Shown here in pieces: positions 7,796 through 16,279 of a stretch of DNA of 46,544 bases. A program made the position numbers and the translations under genes. Within the stretch, counting starts at the first letter, position 1, and every line of letters begins with the position of its first letter. This DNA comes from Dehalococcoidia bacterium (GTDB lineage: Bacteria > Chloroflexota > Dehalococcoidia > Lucifugimonadales > Lucifugimonadaceae), in assembly GCA_014239735.1 (NCBI GenBank), contig JAAZYI010000049.1:1-46544 (forward strand), written 5' to 3'. The notes beneath the pieces are model-generated. The model ran no database searches and was not told the origin of the DNA. It was given only the letters and a program-made list of their open reading frames with translations.

Positions 7796-8605
7796 ATGAA
7801 ATTTTTTTTATTAATATCTATATTTGTTTTTTCAGCACTAATTGGAGGCTGTCAGAGTATCTATGAACCTATAATAGAAGAAGCTGTCGAAAAAGCAGTG
7901 GATGAATACAATAATAGTAATCCTTTGGCTGAAAGAGTGATAGAAGTAGAAAAAATAGTTGAAGTTCCTGTAGAAAAAATAGTTGAAGTTCCTGTAGAAA
8001 AAATAGTTGAAGTTCCTGTAGAAAAAATAGTTGAAGTTACTGTAGAAAAAATAGTTGAAGTTCCTGTAGAAAAAATAGTTGAAATCGCCCCAACCCCAAC
8101 CCCAACCCCAGCTGTTAAACTTGTTAAGTTACCTAGTGATATAGAACAAAAGTGGATATGCGATCCTAATAGCGAGGCGTGCAAAATTAATTCAGGAGCA
8201 TCAGTCGGCACATATGATATTTCTTCATCAAAAAATTACGATATTGGCCTAAGTTTTGTTTCAGGTTATAAAGCATCTGAATTAAAGGCAGAGATTGATC
8301 TATGTTATCCAAAAGCTAGTACTTGCTGGCAAGAAAGTGGAGAGAATGGTTTTGCAGCATTAATTGCACAGCCTGTGCTTAATGATTACATCCATGCTGA
8401 GTTTAAATGGATACCGGCTATAGCAACACAAGGATGGGAAGGGCCTATAATATACACTTCAAAATTATCAATTAGAACTCCAACCAATTGGTTTTATTGG
8501 ACATATAACCCTATAGTTAAGATTATCGATCCTGAAGGAAATCAAAGTATATATCAGTTTAAAAATTGGAAAGCAGTTGATACTGCCCAATATACTATTG
8601 AGTAG
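7796..8605 (+). CDS. lipoprotein with tandem-repeat stalk, unknown surface domain
   Basis: The signal peptide ends in ALIGGC (Cys19), predicting a lipid-anchored surface protein. Residues ~24-48 are acidic and helical. Next come five copies and one partial copy of an 8-residue unit, EKIVEVPV (about residues 52-97), then a Pro-Thr linker APTPTPTPA. These look like a spacer lifting the C-terminal domain off the membrane. The last ~150 residues look beta-rich, with two C-x6-C pairs (CDPNSEAC, CYPKASTC) and many aromatics (GWEGP, WFYWTYNP). I do not recognise the domain. Repeats and linkers of this type are common in Chloroflexota surface lipoproteins. A TATAAT box sits six bases before the ATG. 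Confidence 0.75.
   Translation: MKFFLLISIFVFSALIGGCQSIYEPIIEEAVEKAVDEYNNSNPLAERVIEVEKIVEVPVEKIVEVPVEKIVEVPVEKIVEVTVEKIVEVPVEKIVEIAPTPTPTPAVKLVKLPSDIEQKWICDPNSEACKINSGASVGTYDISSSKNYDIGLSFVSGYKASELKAEIDLCYPKASTCWQESGENGFAALIAQPVLNDYIHAEFKWIPAIATQGWEGPIIYTSKLSIRTPTNWFYWTYNPIVKIIDPEGNQSIYQFKNWKAVDTAQYTIE
7949..8086 (+). repeat. 24-bp in-frame tandem repeat encoding EKIVEVPV
   Basis: Five full copies and a partial sixth of a 24-base unit (gaaaaaatagttgaagttcc + tgta). They are nearly identical at the DNA level; one copy has a single change giving Thr for Pro. The near-identity suggests recent expansion by slippage or recombination, so copy number may vary between strains. The unit length is a multiple of three, so changes keep the frame. 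Confidence 0.93.
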
Positions 8606-8614
8606 GGCGACCGA

Positions 8615-9790
8615 CTAATAGATACTATCGTAATCTGGCTTAGGAGTATCTTCGTAATTCCCAAAAGACAATCCATTTCTATCCCAAACTACTTTTCCAC
8701 CTTTTATTGTTAGTTGATTTTCAATAATATTTGAAGTATTTAACTTCCTATTTCCTGTAAGGCCATTATCAATAAGACCAAAATCACCCTCAATAATTTT
8801 TAATACTGCTATATCAGCCTCAGAACCCTCTCCTAAATGTCCTAATTCTGGTAGGCCAAGAACTTCGGACGGATTAAGAGTAGATTTTTTTATAACTTCT
8901 TCTAAAGTTATGCCCAAGTGCATCATTTTGGTCATACAATTTGGCATATTTGAATGATTAGATAATAAAGAGTCTCTATGATGATCAGTGCTTATGGTGT
9001 CTGGATGAAATCCTTGTTCTATTGCTGGCTTAGCCATGGAGAACGAAAAGCTACCTGCGCCATGACCTAAGTCGAATATAATTCCATTTTCTCTTGCTTT
9101 CAGGAAGAAGTTTTCCACAGTTGACTTTGGGCCTATTATTGGTTTGCCCCATGCATACATATGAGTTAATATATCTCCGCTTACCATATGATTTAATAGC
9201 AAATCCTCCATTGACCTTCCTTTGATTGGGTTTTGATCTACCATCATGAATGTTCCAGATAATTCTGCAGCTTTTCTGCCCTTGTCTACTGCTTGCCATG
9301 AATTGGCTTCAAAATGCGCAACTTTGACGCCAGCAATTAAATCTTTTCTTTCGTTTATTTTATTTGCTGTAGCAACCGGATCCATATCTGAAACTACTTG
9401 CTCTTTATCTATAATCATTCCGGACCCTACAATGTTTAGGAGAGACAAAACTCTAGCAGTACTCTTACTTATTACTTTTTCTTTCATATCATCAAAAGTT
9501 TTCCATCCAGACCCACCTGCATCAAGCATTGTTGTTGTGCCAAACGGAAGACACATTTCATCAGGGAAAATAGCTCCAAAATATCCGTAGCAATGTGCAT
9601 GAAGGTCTATCAGCCCAGGACAAATAATCATATTACTTGCATCTATAACTGTATTAGATTTATTTTGATCTATAGATTTAGCTATTTTTGATATTTTTGA
9701 TTTGGATATAGCTACATCAAATGACCCATTCAAATTATTTTTAGGGTCAATCAGATTACCATTTTTTAGGAGCAGGTCATAAGACTTCAC
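8615..9790 (-). CDS. amidohydrolase/deacetylase-family metallohydrolase
   Basis: TIM-barrel metal-dependent hydrolase of the amidohydrolase superfamily. It starts with a composite beta-sandwich segment (LLLKNGNLIDP), then the metal motif DLHAHCYG (His64, His66), a candidate carbamylated lysine in GVKVAH (~156), DILTHMY, DLGHGAG and the late acid in ISTDHH, ending with the usual GSEADIAVL strand. It resembles the branch annotated as dihydroorotase-like or N-acyl-amino-acid deacetylases; the substrate is unknown. The start is a GTG whose G overlaps the TAG stop of the upstream lipoprotein (TAGTG), so the two are probably translationally coupled. Confidence 0.85.
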   Translation of the reverse strand: MKSYDLLLKNGNLIDPKNNLNGSFDVAISKSKISKIAKSIDQNKSNTVIDASNMIICPGLIDLHAHCYGYFGAIFPDEMCLPFGTTTMLDAGGSGWKTFDDMKEKVISKSTARVLSLLNIVGSGMIIDKEQVVSDMDPVATANKINERKDLIAGVKVAHFEANSWQAVDKGRKAAELSGTFMMVDQNPIKGRSMEDLLLNHMVSGDILTHMYAWGKPIIGPKSTVENFFLKARENGIIFDLGHGAGSFSFSMAKPAIEQGFHPDTISTDHHRDSLLSNHSNMPNCMTKMMHLGITLEEVIKKSTLNPSEVLGLPELGHLGEGSEADIAVLKIIEGDFGLIDNGLTGNRKLNTSNIIENQLTIKGGKVVWDRNGLSFGNYEDTPKPDYDSIY

Positions 9791-10302
9791 TATTTTAATC
9801 CTGCTGCTAATTCGTCACAAACTTCTATTTGAACTTGGCATAACATGACAGTGTTCCCGCTTACTATATATGCACCATAACTTGATTTAGCGAATGTTCC
9901 TGCACCTTTTACAGCTCCTCCAGCCTCAACGGCAGTACTTATAGTTGTTTCTGCAGGAGGAACTCCATAAGTTTTAGCATTTTCATAGCTAGCATAAAAT
10001 CTAACTTCTATATCTTTAGGGCCTAAAGAGCTTTTAAAAAACCCTACATAAACTTCAGTTGCTTCTGGTGTTATTCTTTCTCCAGTTTTTTTATCTACAG
10101 CATCTGCTTGAATTGATTTTGGTTTTTTAAGACCAGCATTTTCAAAATCTGAGATAGAATGATTAGAATTTTCATTTAGTATTCTTGAAGTCACAATTCC
10201 GCCATCCTCAGAATTTTCATCTCCAGATGTCTCGCCACTGCAAGAAATTAATAAGAATGATAATGAAATTATTGAAATAAATAATATTTTTTTTATATGC
10301 AT
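9790..10302 (-). CDS. small lipoprotein, paralogous family with C-x6-C signature (copy A)
   Basis: The signal peptide ends in LLISC (Cys21); an acidic Ser/Glu linker follows. The rest matches three other genes here (13645-14151, 17267-17719, 33970-34473). Shared features are a short helix-like start SISDFENAGLKK, the strand VYVGFFK, DIEVRFY, and the ending YGAYIVSGNTVMLC with the second cysteine seven residues later (C-x6-C). I do not recognise the family. It differs from the GWK consensus by Leu for Trp. AGAGGA lies before the ATG. The gene is coupled to the following amidohydrolase, so it may assist a surface or uptake step linked to that enzyme's substrate; that is inference. Confidence 0.75.
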   Translation of the reverse strand: MHIKKILFISIISLSFLLISCSGETSGDENSEDGGIVTSRILNENSNHSISDFENAGLKKPKSIQADAVDKKTGERITPEATEVYVGFFKSSLGPKDIEVRFYASYENAKTYGVPPAETTISTAVEAGGAVKGAGTFAKSSYGAYIVSGNTVMLCQVQIEVCDELAAGLK

Positions 10303-10360
10303 AATTAGTTCCTCTCTATAATAATTAATTTTATTATTTTATATAACTTTTATCTAATAT

Positions 10361-11140
10361 TTAACTACCCAATATTTTTAATTTATTATCTTCTCCATCA
10401 AAGAAGCCAAAATCAGGTTCATATTCTTCAGGTATTTTAAATTCCTCAGGAGGCAATCTATTTACATTATTTTTATCATTAATAGGCGTATTTGAATTAA
10501 CCTCTAGCTTACCTTCATTATATTTTTTTGATGCACCATAATACGCTCTATGAGACTTAGCTCTTGTTTGGCACTTAGCATTACAGTATGCAGAAGATTT
10601 TCTATTTGAGACAAAAATCATATTACATTTTATATATGTACATATTTTTACCAATTTGTTTTTTGAGATAATTTCTGAAATATTTATCCACGCTATGCCC
10701 AATAATGAATTGCAGGTTTTTATAGATGAAAATTTATTTTTTTCTTTATTTACTAATCTAGTTGTTAAAACAATTTTTTCTAATTTTTTGTTTATGTGTT
10801 GAGACAACTTTTCAAGATTAGTGCTAGTTTTTTCAAGTTTATAATTTTCAATAAGATAATTAGAGATTTTTTTATCTAGAGAATTTTGTATGTGTATTAG
10901 CGAAAATATAGAATTAATTAAATCTTTGGCTTCTAATTCATTTTTCATCTCTTCTTCTAGAGATGGATTGTTGATTAAATATTCTTCAATTCCAATTCCA
11001 TAGTTCAGTTTGAATTGACTATCAAGGTATGATTTTTTTGTTGAAAAATTATTATTGTATGAATAAATCCATATTGAATAAAAAATTAGGAAAGCATCAC
11101 TGAATTCATTTATCTCAAATCTTTTATTTAGGTTAGCCAT
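10361..11140 (-). CDS. CGNR-like zinc-finger protein, probable regulator
   Basis: 259 residues. The region at about residues 167-200 (ICTYIKC..., then AYCNAKCQTRAKSHRAYY) has the C-x4-C...C-x3-C spacing and basic tail of CGNR zinc fingers, which are thought to bind DNA in bacterial regulators. The usual C-G-N-R signature is replaced by C-Q-T-R. The N-terminal ~160 residues would correspond to the companion (ABATE-type) stress-sensing domain but are very Asn/Lys/Ile-rich and weakly conserved. The C-terminal ~55 residues are a Pro/Glu-rich tail. A TATAGT box lies 11 bases upstream of the ATG. A DNA-binding role is inferred from the family. Confidence 0.65.
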   Translation of the reverse strand: MANLNKRFEINEFSDAFLIFYSIWIYSYNNNFSTKKSYLDSQFKLNYGIGIEEYLINNPSLEEEMKNELEAKDLINSIFSLIHIQNSLDKKISNYLIENYKLEKTSTNLEKLSQHINKKLEKIVLTTRLVNKEKNKFSSIKTCNSLLGIAWINISEIISKNKLVKICTYIKCNMIFVSNRKSSAYCNAKCQTRAKSHRAYYGASKKYNEGKLEVNSNTPINDKNNVNRLPPEEFKIPEEYEPDFGFFDGEDNKLKILGS

Positions 11141-11266
11141 AATAAAACATTACTATAATTTAAATTATTATAGCAAGAATTTGGAAATAAAATTGATTAA
11201 ATCTTTTTAGTTTATTGATGTAGAGTGTAGAATCACTTATCAAGTTAAATATATATTTACATAAAA

Positions 11267-12445
11267 ATGACAAAGCAAATTCCAAGAAGAATAATTTTAG
11301 GCCCAGGCCCAAGCTCTGCTCATCCAAGAGTTTTAAAGGCAATGTCTAATCCTGTAATGGGTTACTTAGATCCTGACTTTTTTGAAATTTTAGATGAAGT
11401 TTCAGAAAGCCTTTCCGTTCTTTACAATACTAAAGGCACTTCTTTTGCTATTGCAGGCACTGGCTCTGCAGGAATGGAGGCAGGATTTAGTTGTTTGGCA
11501 GAAAATGATGAAGAGGTATTAATCTGTAATAATGGATATTTTTGTAGAAGAATGACCTTAATGGCTGAAAGATTAAAACTTAACTTTTCTACATTGGATT
11601 TTCAATGGGGGACAGCAGTAGATTTAGAGATATTAGAGGATAAATTGAAGAGGTCAGATATTAAATTAGTTGCTGTAATTCATGCAGAAACATCTACAGG
11701 GGTAATTAACCCGATAGAAGAAATAGGGCAACTATGTAAAAAATATGGTGCTAAATTAATGGTTGATTGCGTGACTTCTCTTGCAGGTACTGAAATAAAA
11801 TTCGATGAATGGAATATTGATTACGCTTATAGTGGGACTCAAAAATGTTTGGCTGCCCCTCCAGGCTTAAGTCCTGTAGCAATTAGCGAAGAAGGATTAA
11901 ATTATATTAAGAATAGAAAGTCTCCTCCCTCTTCATGGTATCTAGATTTATCTGGTATTTCTAACTATTGGGGCAAAGAACATATTGCGCACCAAACAAC
12001 ACCTGTAAATTTAGTTTATGCATTAAGGGAAGCTTTGAATATTACGTTTGAGGAAGGAGTTGAAAATAAATTTAGGAGGCATGAATTAATGTCCGATGCA
12101 TTGAAATCTGGCTTAAAATCTCTTTGTCTTGAACTCCCTATAGATGAGTCTATAGCACTAAATCAGCTTACCGTGGCAAAGATACCTAACGGAATCAATG
12201 ATGATAATTTTAGAACAGAATTATTGCGCAACTATTTAATAGAGATAGGTAGGGGCTTAGGGGAATTTTCAGGTAAAGTTTGGAGAATAGGTCTTATGGG
12301 CGAATCATGTGTTGCGTCTAATGTGTTTGGGATTCTTAATGCATTTGAGAATTTACTAATAAAAAATAATCATGAGGTAGAGAAAGGCTCATCCCTTTCA
12401 GCTGCGAGTTCTGTGATTAATTCTGAATCACCAAAGCCATATTAA
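11267..12445 (+). CDS. class V aminotransferase, alanine-glyoxylate/serine-glyoxylate type
   Basis: PLP-dependent fold-type I enzyme of the alanine--glyoxylate aminotransferase family, cytoplasmic. It starts with LGPGPSSAHPRVLKAM, followed by AGTGSAGMEA, HAETSTGV, MVDCVTSLAGTEI and the PLP lysine at about 193 in SGTQKCLAAPPG. Family members move the amino group of Ala, Ser or ureidoglycine to glyoxylate; which applies here is not clear. A TATATT box lies 9 bases before the ATG and no Shine-Dalgarno is seen. The glycosyltransferase gene starts one base after its stop. Confidence 0.9.
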   Translation: MTKQIPRRIILGPGPSSAHPRVLKAMSNPVMGYLDPDFFEILDEVSESLSVLYNTKGTSFAIAGTGSAGMEAGFSCLAENDEEVLICNNGYFCRRMTLMAERLKLNFSTLDFQWGTAVDLEILEDKLKRSDIKLVAVIHAETSTGVINPIEEIGQLCKKYGAKLMVDCVTSLAGTEIKFDEWNIDYAYSGTQKCLAAPPGLSPVAISEEGLNYIKNRKSPPSSWYLDLSGISNYWGKEHIAHQTTPVNLVYALREALNITFEEGVENKFRRHELMSDALKSGLKSLCLELPIDESIALNQLTVAKIPNGINDDNFRTELLRNYLIEIGRGLGEFSGKVWRIGLMGESCVASNVFGILNAFENLLIKNNHEVEKGSSLSAASSVINSESPKPY

Positions 12446-12446
12446 A

Positions 12447-13574
12447 ATGAAATTATTTATACTAATTCCTTCTTTAGAAAAAGGAGGAATTGAAAGATCC
12501 ATGAGTAGATTATCCAGAGGTTTGTTAGATCGAGGATGGGACGTATCGATTATTTCTGAAAAACCTTCTGAAGAGAGCATTTCTTATTTTGATGAGAGAG
12601 TTAAATTATTATCTTTGGGGTCAAGTTTTATAGATCAGAATTCGAATATAATTTTTTCAATTTTTAAAAATATTCTCTATTATTTCAAAATTAAGAAATT
12701 CATAAAAAAACATTCTCCGGATGTTTTATTAGCTGTTAAAAACATTCCAGTATCTATCATCCTAAAAATCAACTTGAAAAATAAATTCAAACTGATTATC
12801 AGAGAAGCTGTTGACCCTAAATATTCATCCATTACACAGAGGTCATTATTTTCCAGATTCTTAATAAATAATATTAAGAGTTTCTTATACCCAAAGGCAG
12901 ATAATATAATTGCAATATCTGAAGGCGTGAAGCAAAGTTTAATTAAAAATTTTAAATTAGATTCATCTAAAATTAGGACTATTTATAATCCTTCAGCTGA
13001 CGAGAAAATTTTATCTTTGGCTCAAGAGGACATAGACTCAGATTTATTAAGTGATAAGCCGCTGATTATCAGTGTGGGAAGACTAACTAAACAAAAAGAT
13101 CATATAACTCTATTAAAGGCATTCAATAAAATTTATCCTAAGATTAACTGTAATTTATATATTGTTGGAGAGGGTTCAGAAAGAGATAATTTAGAGAAGT
13201 TTATTAGAAATAATAATATTGGAGATAGAGTAAAATTGTTAGGCTATCAAAATAATCCTTGGAAGTTTATGTCAAAATCTGAACTATTTATATTGTCTTC
13301 GATATGGGAAGGTTTTGGTAACGTAATAGTAGAGTCAATGTTAATCGGCATTCCTGTAATTTCTTCTGATTGCCCGAGCGGGCCCAGAGAGATTTTAAAT
13401 GATGGGGTAAATGGAAAGCTATTTAAAGTCGGTGACTATAGTCATTTAGCTAAAACTATTGAAGATATATTGTCAGGAGATAATGCTGAATTAATAAATC
13501 GTGCGAGGATAAGATCAAAAGATTTTTCCATTGAAAAAATTACTCAAGAGTATGAGAAAATATTAATTCATTGA
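12447..13574 (+). CDS. glycosyltransferase, GT4 family (GT-B fold)
   Basis: The N-terminal domain begins IPSLEKGGIERSMSRLS, typical of GT4 enzymes. The C-terminal nucleotide-sugar domain shows ISVGRLTKQKDHITLLKAF, YIVGEGSERDNLE and the E-x7-E acid motif in SIWEGFGNVIVESMLIGIPVIS. It transfers a sugar from a nucleotide donor to a lipid or glycan at the cytoplasmic membrane face; donor and acceptor are unknown. The start is directly after the aminotransferase stop, so the two are probably co-transcribed. The UDP-sugar dehydrogenase (14944-16275) and the ligase-like protein (19632-21941) may serve the same surface polysaccharide. Confidence 0.88.
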   Translation: MKLFILIPSLEKGGIERSMSRLSRGLLDRGWDVSIISEKPSEESISYFDERVKLLSLGSSFIDQNSNIIFSIFKNILYYFKIKKFIKKHSPDVLLAVKNIPVSIILKINLKNKFKLIIREAVDPKYSSITQRSLFSRFLINNIKSFLYPKADNIIAISEGVKQSLIKNFKLDSSKIRTIYNPSADEKILSLAQEDIDSDLLSDKPLIISVGRLTKQKDHITLLKAFNKIYPKINCNLYIVGEGSERDNLEKFIRNNNIGDRVKLLGYQNNPWKFMSKSELFILSSIWEGFGNVIVESMLIGIPVISSDCPSGPREILNDGVNGKLFKVGDYSHLAKTIEDILSGDNAELINRARIRSKDFSIEKITQEYEKILIH

Positions 13575-13644
13575 ATAATTAATACTCTATTTGATTAATT
13601 AATGGGAGTAAGAAATAGATAAACTTCGTAATGGATAAAGACTA

Positions 13645-14151
13645 CTATTTAATATTATCTATCAAACCTTGGCAATCTTGGATATCAAGCTCGCACATCA
13701 AAACAAGATTTCCGACAACTGCATAAGCGGCATAAGTCATCCGAGTCATAAAAAAACCTGCTCCTTCACCTGTCCTGTCAGGCTTCCCCATCCCTGTTGC
13801 TTCTTCTGCCGGCCCTATTCCTGAATTTATAGCCGAATCATGTGATTCGTAAATTCTAACTTCAACATCTCGCTTTTTATAGAAGCCATACCATACACTA
13901 GTCGCATCAGGCAGTGTTTCAGATGAGAGTTCTTTAGATTTTTTCCACCCAGCAGCAATAATATCGTCTACAGTGTATAAACTATTTGGGCTAAGTATTT
14001 GCACAATTCCTTCTTCTGATTGAGAGGAACTTGATTCATTCTCTTGATTCTTATCATCACTAGAACTGCATCCTAAGCCTACGCACAACATTAAAATTGT
14101 TAAAAAAAATGATGCTAATAACAACTTAATGGGAAATTTAGTAGCTGCCAT
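13645..14151 (-). CDS. small lipoprotein, paralogous family with C-x6-C signature (copy B)
   Basis: The signal peptide ends in CVGLGC (Cys28), followed by a Ser/Glu linker. The core shows the family pattern clearly: YTVDDIIAAGWKKSKEL, SVWYGFYKKRDVEVRIYESH, a P-A-E element, and YAAYAVVGNLVLMC followed by the second cysteine (CELDIQDC). It has 168 residues, close to the other copies. AAGAAG lies upstream of the ATG. It follows the lipoprotein at 14176-14856 on the same strand (24-base gap), suggesting an operon of two surface proteins. No known function. Confidence 0.75.
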   Translation of the reverse strand: MAATKFPIKLLLASFFLTILMLCVGLGCSSSDDKNQENESSSSQSEEGIVQILSPNSLYTVDDIIAAGWKKSKELSSETLPDATSVWYGFYKKRDVEVRIYESHDSAINSGIGPAEEATGMGKPDRTGEGAGFFMTRMTYAAYAVVGNLVLMCELDIQDCQGLIDNIK

Positions 14152-14175
14152 ACATTCTTCTTAAGTTAGATAAAT

Positions 14176-14856
14176 TCATTTTCCTATATATATAGCACAG
14201 TTCATCATGCCAAGTTGAATTAACGCTGGAGGCAATGAACCTTTTTCTAAATCTTTTCTTAATTCGAGTAGTTCATCATCATCATAATTATTTGATACTG
14301 CTTCGGTTGTACATTCACAGAACTTTAGCGATCCTTGCTTTAAGCATAACTCTGTAACAGGAATCAATAAATCTTCTTTAGATAAATTATCTGTATTTTC
14401 AGGCAGTTTTAAATCCTCAACTTCTTCTTCAGCAACTTCTAGTTTTATTTCTTCTTCTGGTTGAATAAGAGCAAAACATGGAGCTACGGTCTGCATTACT
14501 TCTGGAGGAAAAATATTAGCCAAGCCTGAAGGATTAGAACTTTCATTAATTTCTCCGCTCAGAACCTTTTCCATAAGGGGTTCTACAGGGAATTCTTCTA
14601 TAGGAATATTTTCTTCAATCTGATTAACACTGCATTCACAAAATTCTTCACTAGCTGATGATGTACATAATCCTAAAAATAACTCTTTTATTGTGTCAGA
14701 ATATCCAGCTGGAGTAGGAGTAGGTATCGGAGTAGGAGTAGGAGTAGGTATCTGAGTAGGAGTAGGATCTGGATCAAAATTAAGTACATCTGAAGAACCA
14801 CAAGATATTATTAATCCTGATATTGATAAAATAAGAATTGTAATTAATTTTTTCAC
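14176..14856 (-). CDS. lipoprotein with two internally repeated cysteine-rich domains
   Basis: GTG start; the signal peptide ends in GLIISC (Cys19). A Pro-Thr linker (PTPTQIPTPTPTPIPTPTPA) follows. Two similar modules come next: LCTSSASEEFCEC...APC (about residues 65-130) and LCLKQGSLKFCEC...MNC (about 170-223). Both have C-x8-C-x-C, a helical stretch with acidic residues, a G-x-x-P segment and a final Cys. Four cysteines per module suggest two disulfides in an exported helical domain. An acidic Glu/Leu-rich segment joins the modules. I do not recognise the family. It is upstream of family copy B in the same direction. Confidence 0.7.
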   Translation of the reverse strand: MKKLITILILSISGLIISCGSSDVLNFDPDPTPTQIPTPTPTPIPTPTPAGYSDTIKELFLGLCTSSASEEFCECSVNQIEENIPIEEFPVEPLMEKVLSGEINESSNPSGLANIFPPEVMQTVAPCFALIQPEEEIKLEVAEEEVEDLKLPENTDNLSKEDLLIPVTELCLKQGSLKFCECTTEAVSNNYDDDELLELRKDLEKGSLPPALIQLGMMNCAIYIGK

Positions 14857-14943
14857 TGTAATTATTCTTGTTAGACTTTATTGTTTAAATAAATTAATGT
14901 TATTTCAATTGTTATTATAGCAAATATTGAAGTTAAGGTTCAT

Positions 14944-16275
14944 ATGAAAGTTTCTATAATAGGTGGCGCAGGATATGTCGGCCTTATTACTGGATTAGGC
15001 ATATCAACAATGGGGCACAATGTAATAGCTACTGATATTGATAAAGATAAAATTGACCTTCTAAAAAATGGGGACCCCCCCATATATGAAGAAGGACTTA
15101 AGTCTCTTCTAGATTACTGCAATCAGGAAAAAATGATTGAGTTTTCTGTAGATACTAATTTAGCTATAAAGAACTCTGATCTTATTATAATTTCTGTAGG
15201 TACTCCTACTGATCTAAATGGCAACATTGACCTTTCCCAAGTAAAGGCTGTTTTAAGTGACTTAATTAATAATATGAACCCTTTTACTCTTATTGTTATC
15301 AAGAGCACCTTGCCTATTACTGCAGTAAATATGCTAAAAGAAGAATTAGGTAAAGTTTTTAAGGAAGGCGAAGACTTTGAAATTGCTTCAAACCCTGAAT
15401 TTCTTAGGGAGGGCAGAGCAGTATATGATTTCTTTAACCCGGACAGAATTGTCTTAGGAGCAAATTCTTCAAGATCTATAGATTTATTAAAAAACTTCTA
15501 CTCTCCTTTGATTAATAGAAGCCTGTCAGTTCCAGAAGATATAGCAGTTGAAGAAAAAGAAATTCCATTTGTTATTACAAACTTACCTTCTGCTCAAATG
15601 ATAAAGTATGGATCAAATGCTTTCTTAGCGAATAAAGTATCTTTTGTTAATGAAATGGCTCAGATTTGTGAATCGGTGGGGGCTGATGTAAAAGATGTTA
15701 TTAGTGGAATGGGACTAGACCCAAGAATTGGAACAAATTATATGCAGCCAGGCCCAGGTTTTGGTGGTCCTTGTTTGGAAAAAGATCTTGCAGCTCTTAT
15801 AGAATTAGGCAAGTTCTTTGAATTAGAGTCTACTTTTATGAAGGCGATCTTAGATAGAAATGAAAGGCAAGTAGATTTGATAAGAGATAAGGTAACTAAA
15901 GAAATTGATTCTTCTGGTGCAATTATCACTATATTAGGTTTAGCATTTAAAGCTGGAACAGATGATATAAGAAATTCGGCATCTATAAAATTAATTAATA
16001 TGTTACTGAAGGATGGGTACTCAGTTAGATCATATGATCCAGTTGCTAAATTTAAGGTTGATAATAATAAATACTGTCAATTTGAAGATATTTATTTAGC
16101 TTCAGAATCTGCGGATTGTGCCATTATTATGACAGAATGGCAAGAATTTAAATCGATTGATTTAAATAAATTAAAAGACTTGATGGAATCAAATATTATT
16201 TTTGATATGAGGAATATTTTGGACAGATTTGAAGTTGAAAAAATAGGCCTAAATTATATAGGTTTAGGATCCTAA
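14944..16275 (+). CDS. ugd: UDP-glucose/GDP-mannose 6-dehydrogenase family
   Basis: NAD-dependent four-electron dehydrogenase that oxidises a nucleotide sugar to its uronic acid for polysaccharide synthesis, in the cytoplasm. The N-terminal Rossmann motif is GGAGYVGLITG, then SVGTPT, ASNPEFLREGRAVYDF, the catalytic cysteine ~277 in GFGGPCLEKD, and the C-terminal domain with GLAFKAGTDDIRNSAS. UDP-glucose is the most likely substrate; GDP-mannose or UDP-N-acetyl sugars cannot be excluded. Length 443 is normal. An AAGG lies just before the ATG. It fits with the GT4 enzyme and the ligase-like protein nearby. Confidence 0.87.
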   Translation: MKVSIIGGAGYVGLITGLGISTMGHNVIATDIDKDKIDLLKNGDPPIYEEGLKSLLDYCNQEKMIEFSVDTNLAIKNSDLIIISVGTPTDLNGNIDLSQVKAVLSDLINNMNPFTLIVIKSTLPITAVNMLKEELGKVFKEGEDFEIASNPEFLREGRAVYDFFNPDRIVLGANSSRSIDLLKNFYSPLINRSLSVPEDIAVEEKEIPFVITNLPSAQMIKYGSNAFLANKVSFVNEMAQICESVGADVKDVISGMGLDPRIGTNYMQPGPGFGGPCLEKDLAALIELGKFFELESTFMKAILDRNERQVDLIRDKVTKEIDSSGAIITILGLAFKAGTDDIRNSASIKLINMLLKDGYSVRSYDPVAKFKVDNNKYCQFEDIYLASESADCAIIMTEWQEFKSIDLNKLKDLMESNIIFDMRNILDRFEVEKIGLNYIGLGS

Positions 16276-16279
16276 AAAT

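Noticed and set aside
7949-8086. Possible CRISPR-like array
   Set aside because: The 24-base units are directly adjacent with no spacers and are in frame with a lipoprotein gene. There are no cas genes.
7861-8211. 116-residue minus-strand frame with Thr/Ser/Ile repeats
   Set aside because: It is the reverse reading of the 24-bp repeat that encodes the lipoprotein stalk; the repeat keeps all frames open. No start signal or family match.
9246-9590. 114-residue plus-strand frame opposite the amidohydrolase
   Set aside because: Antisense shadow of a gene with complete catalytic motifs.
13575-13644. Hairpin terminator between the glycosyltransferase and lipoprotein B
   Set aside because: TACTC and GAGTA can pair, but the stem is only five bases with a loop of about 18 and no T-run.
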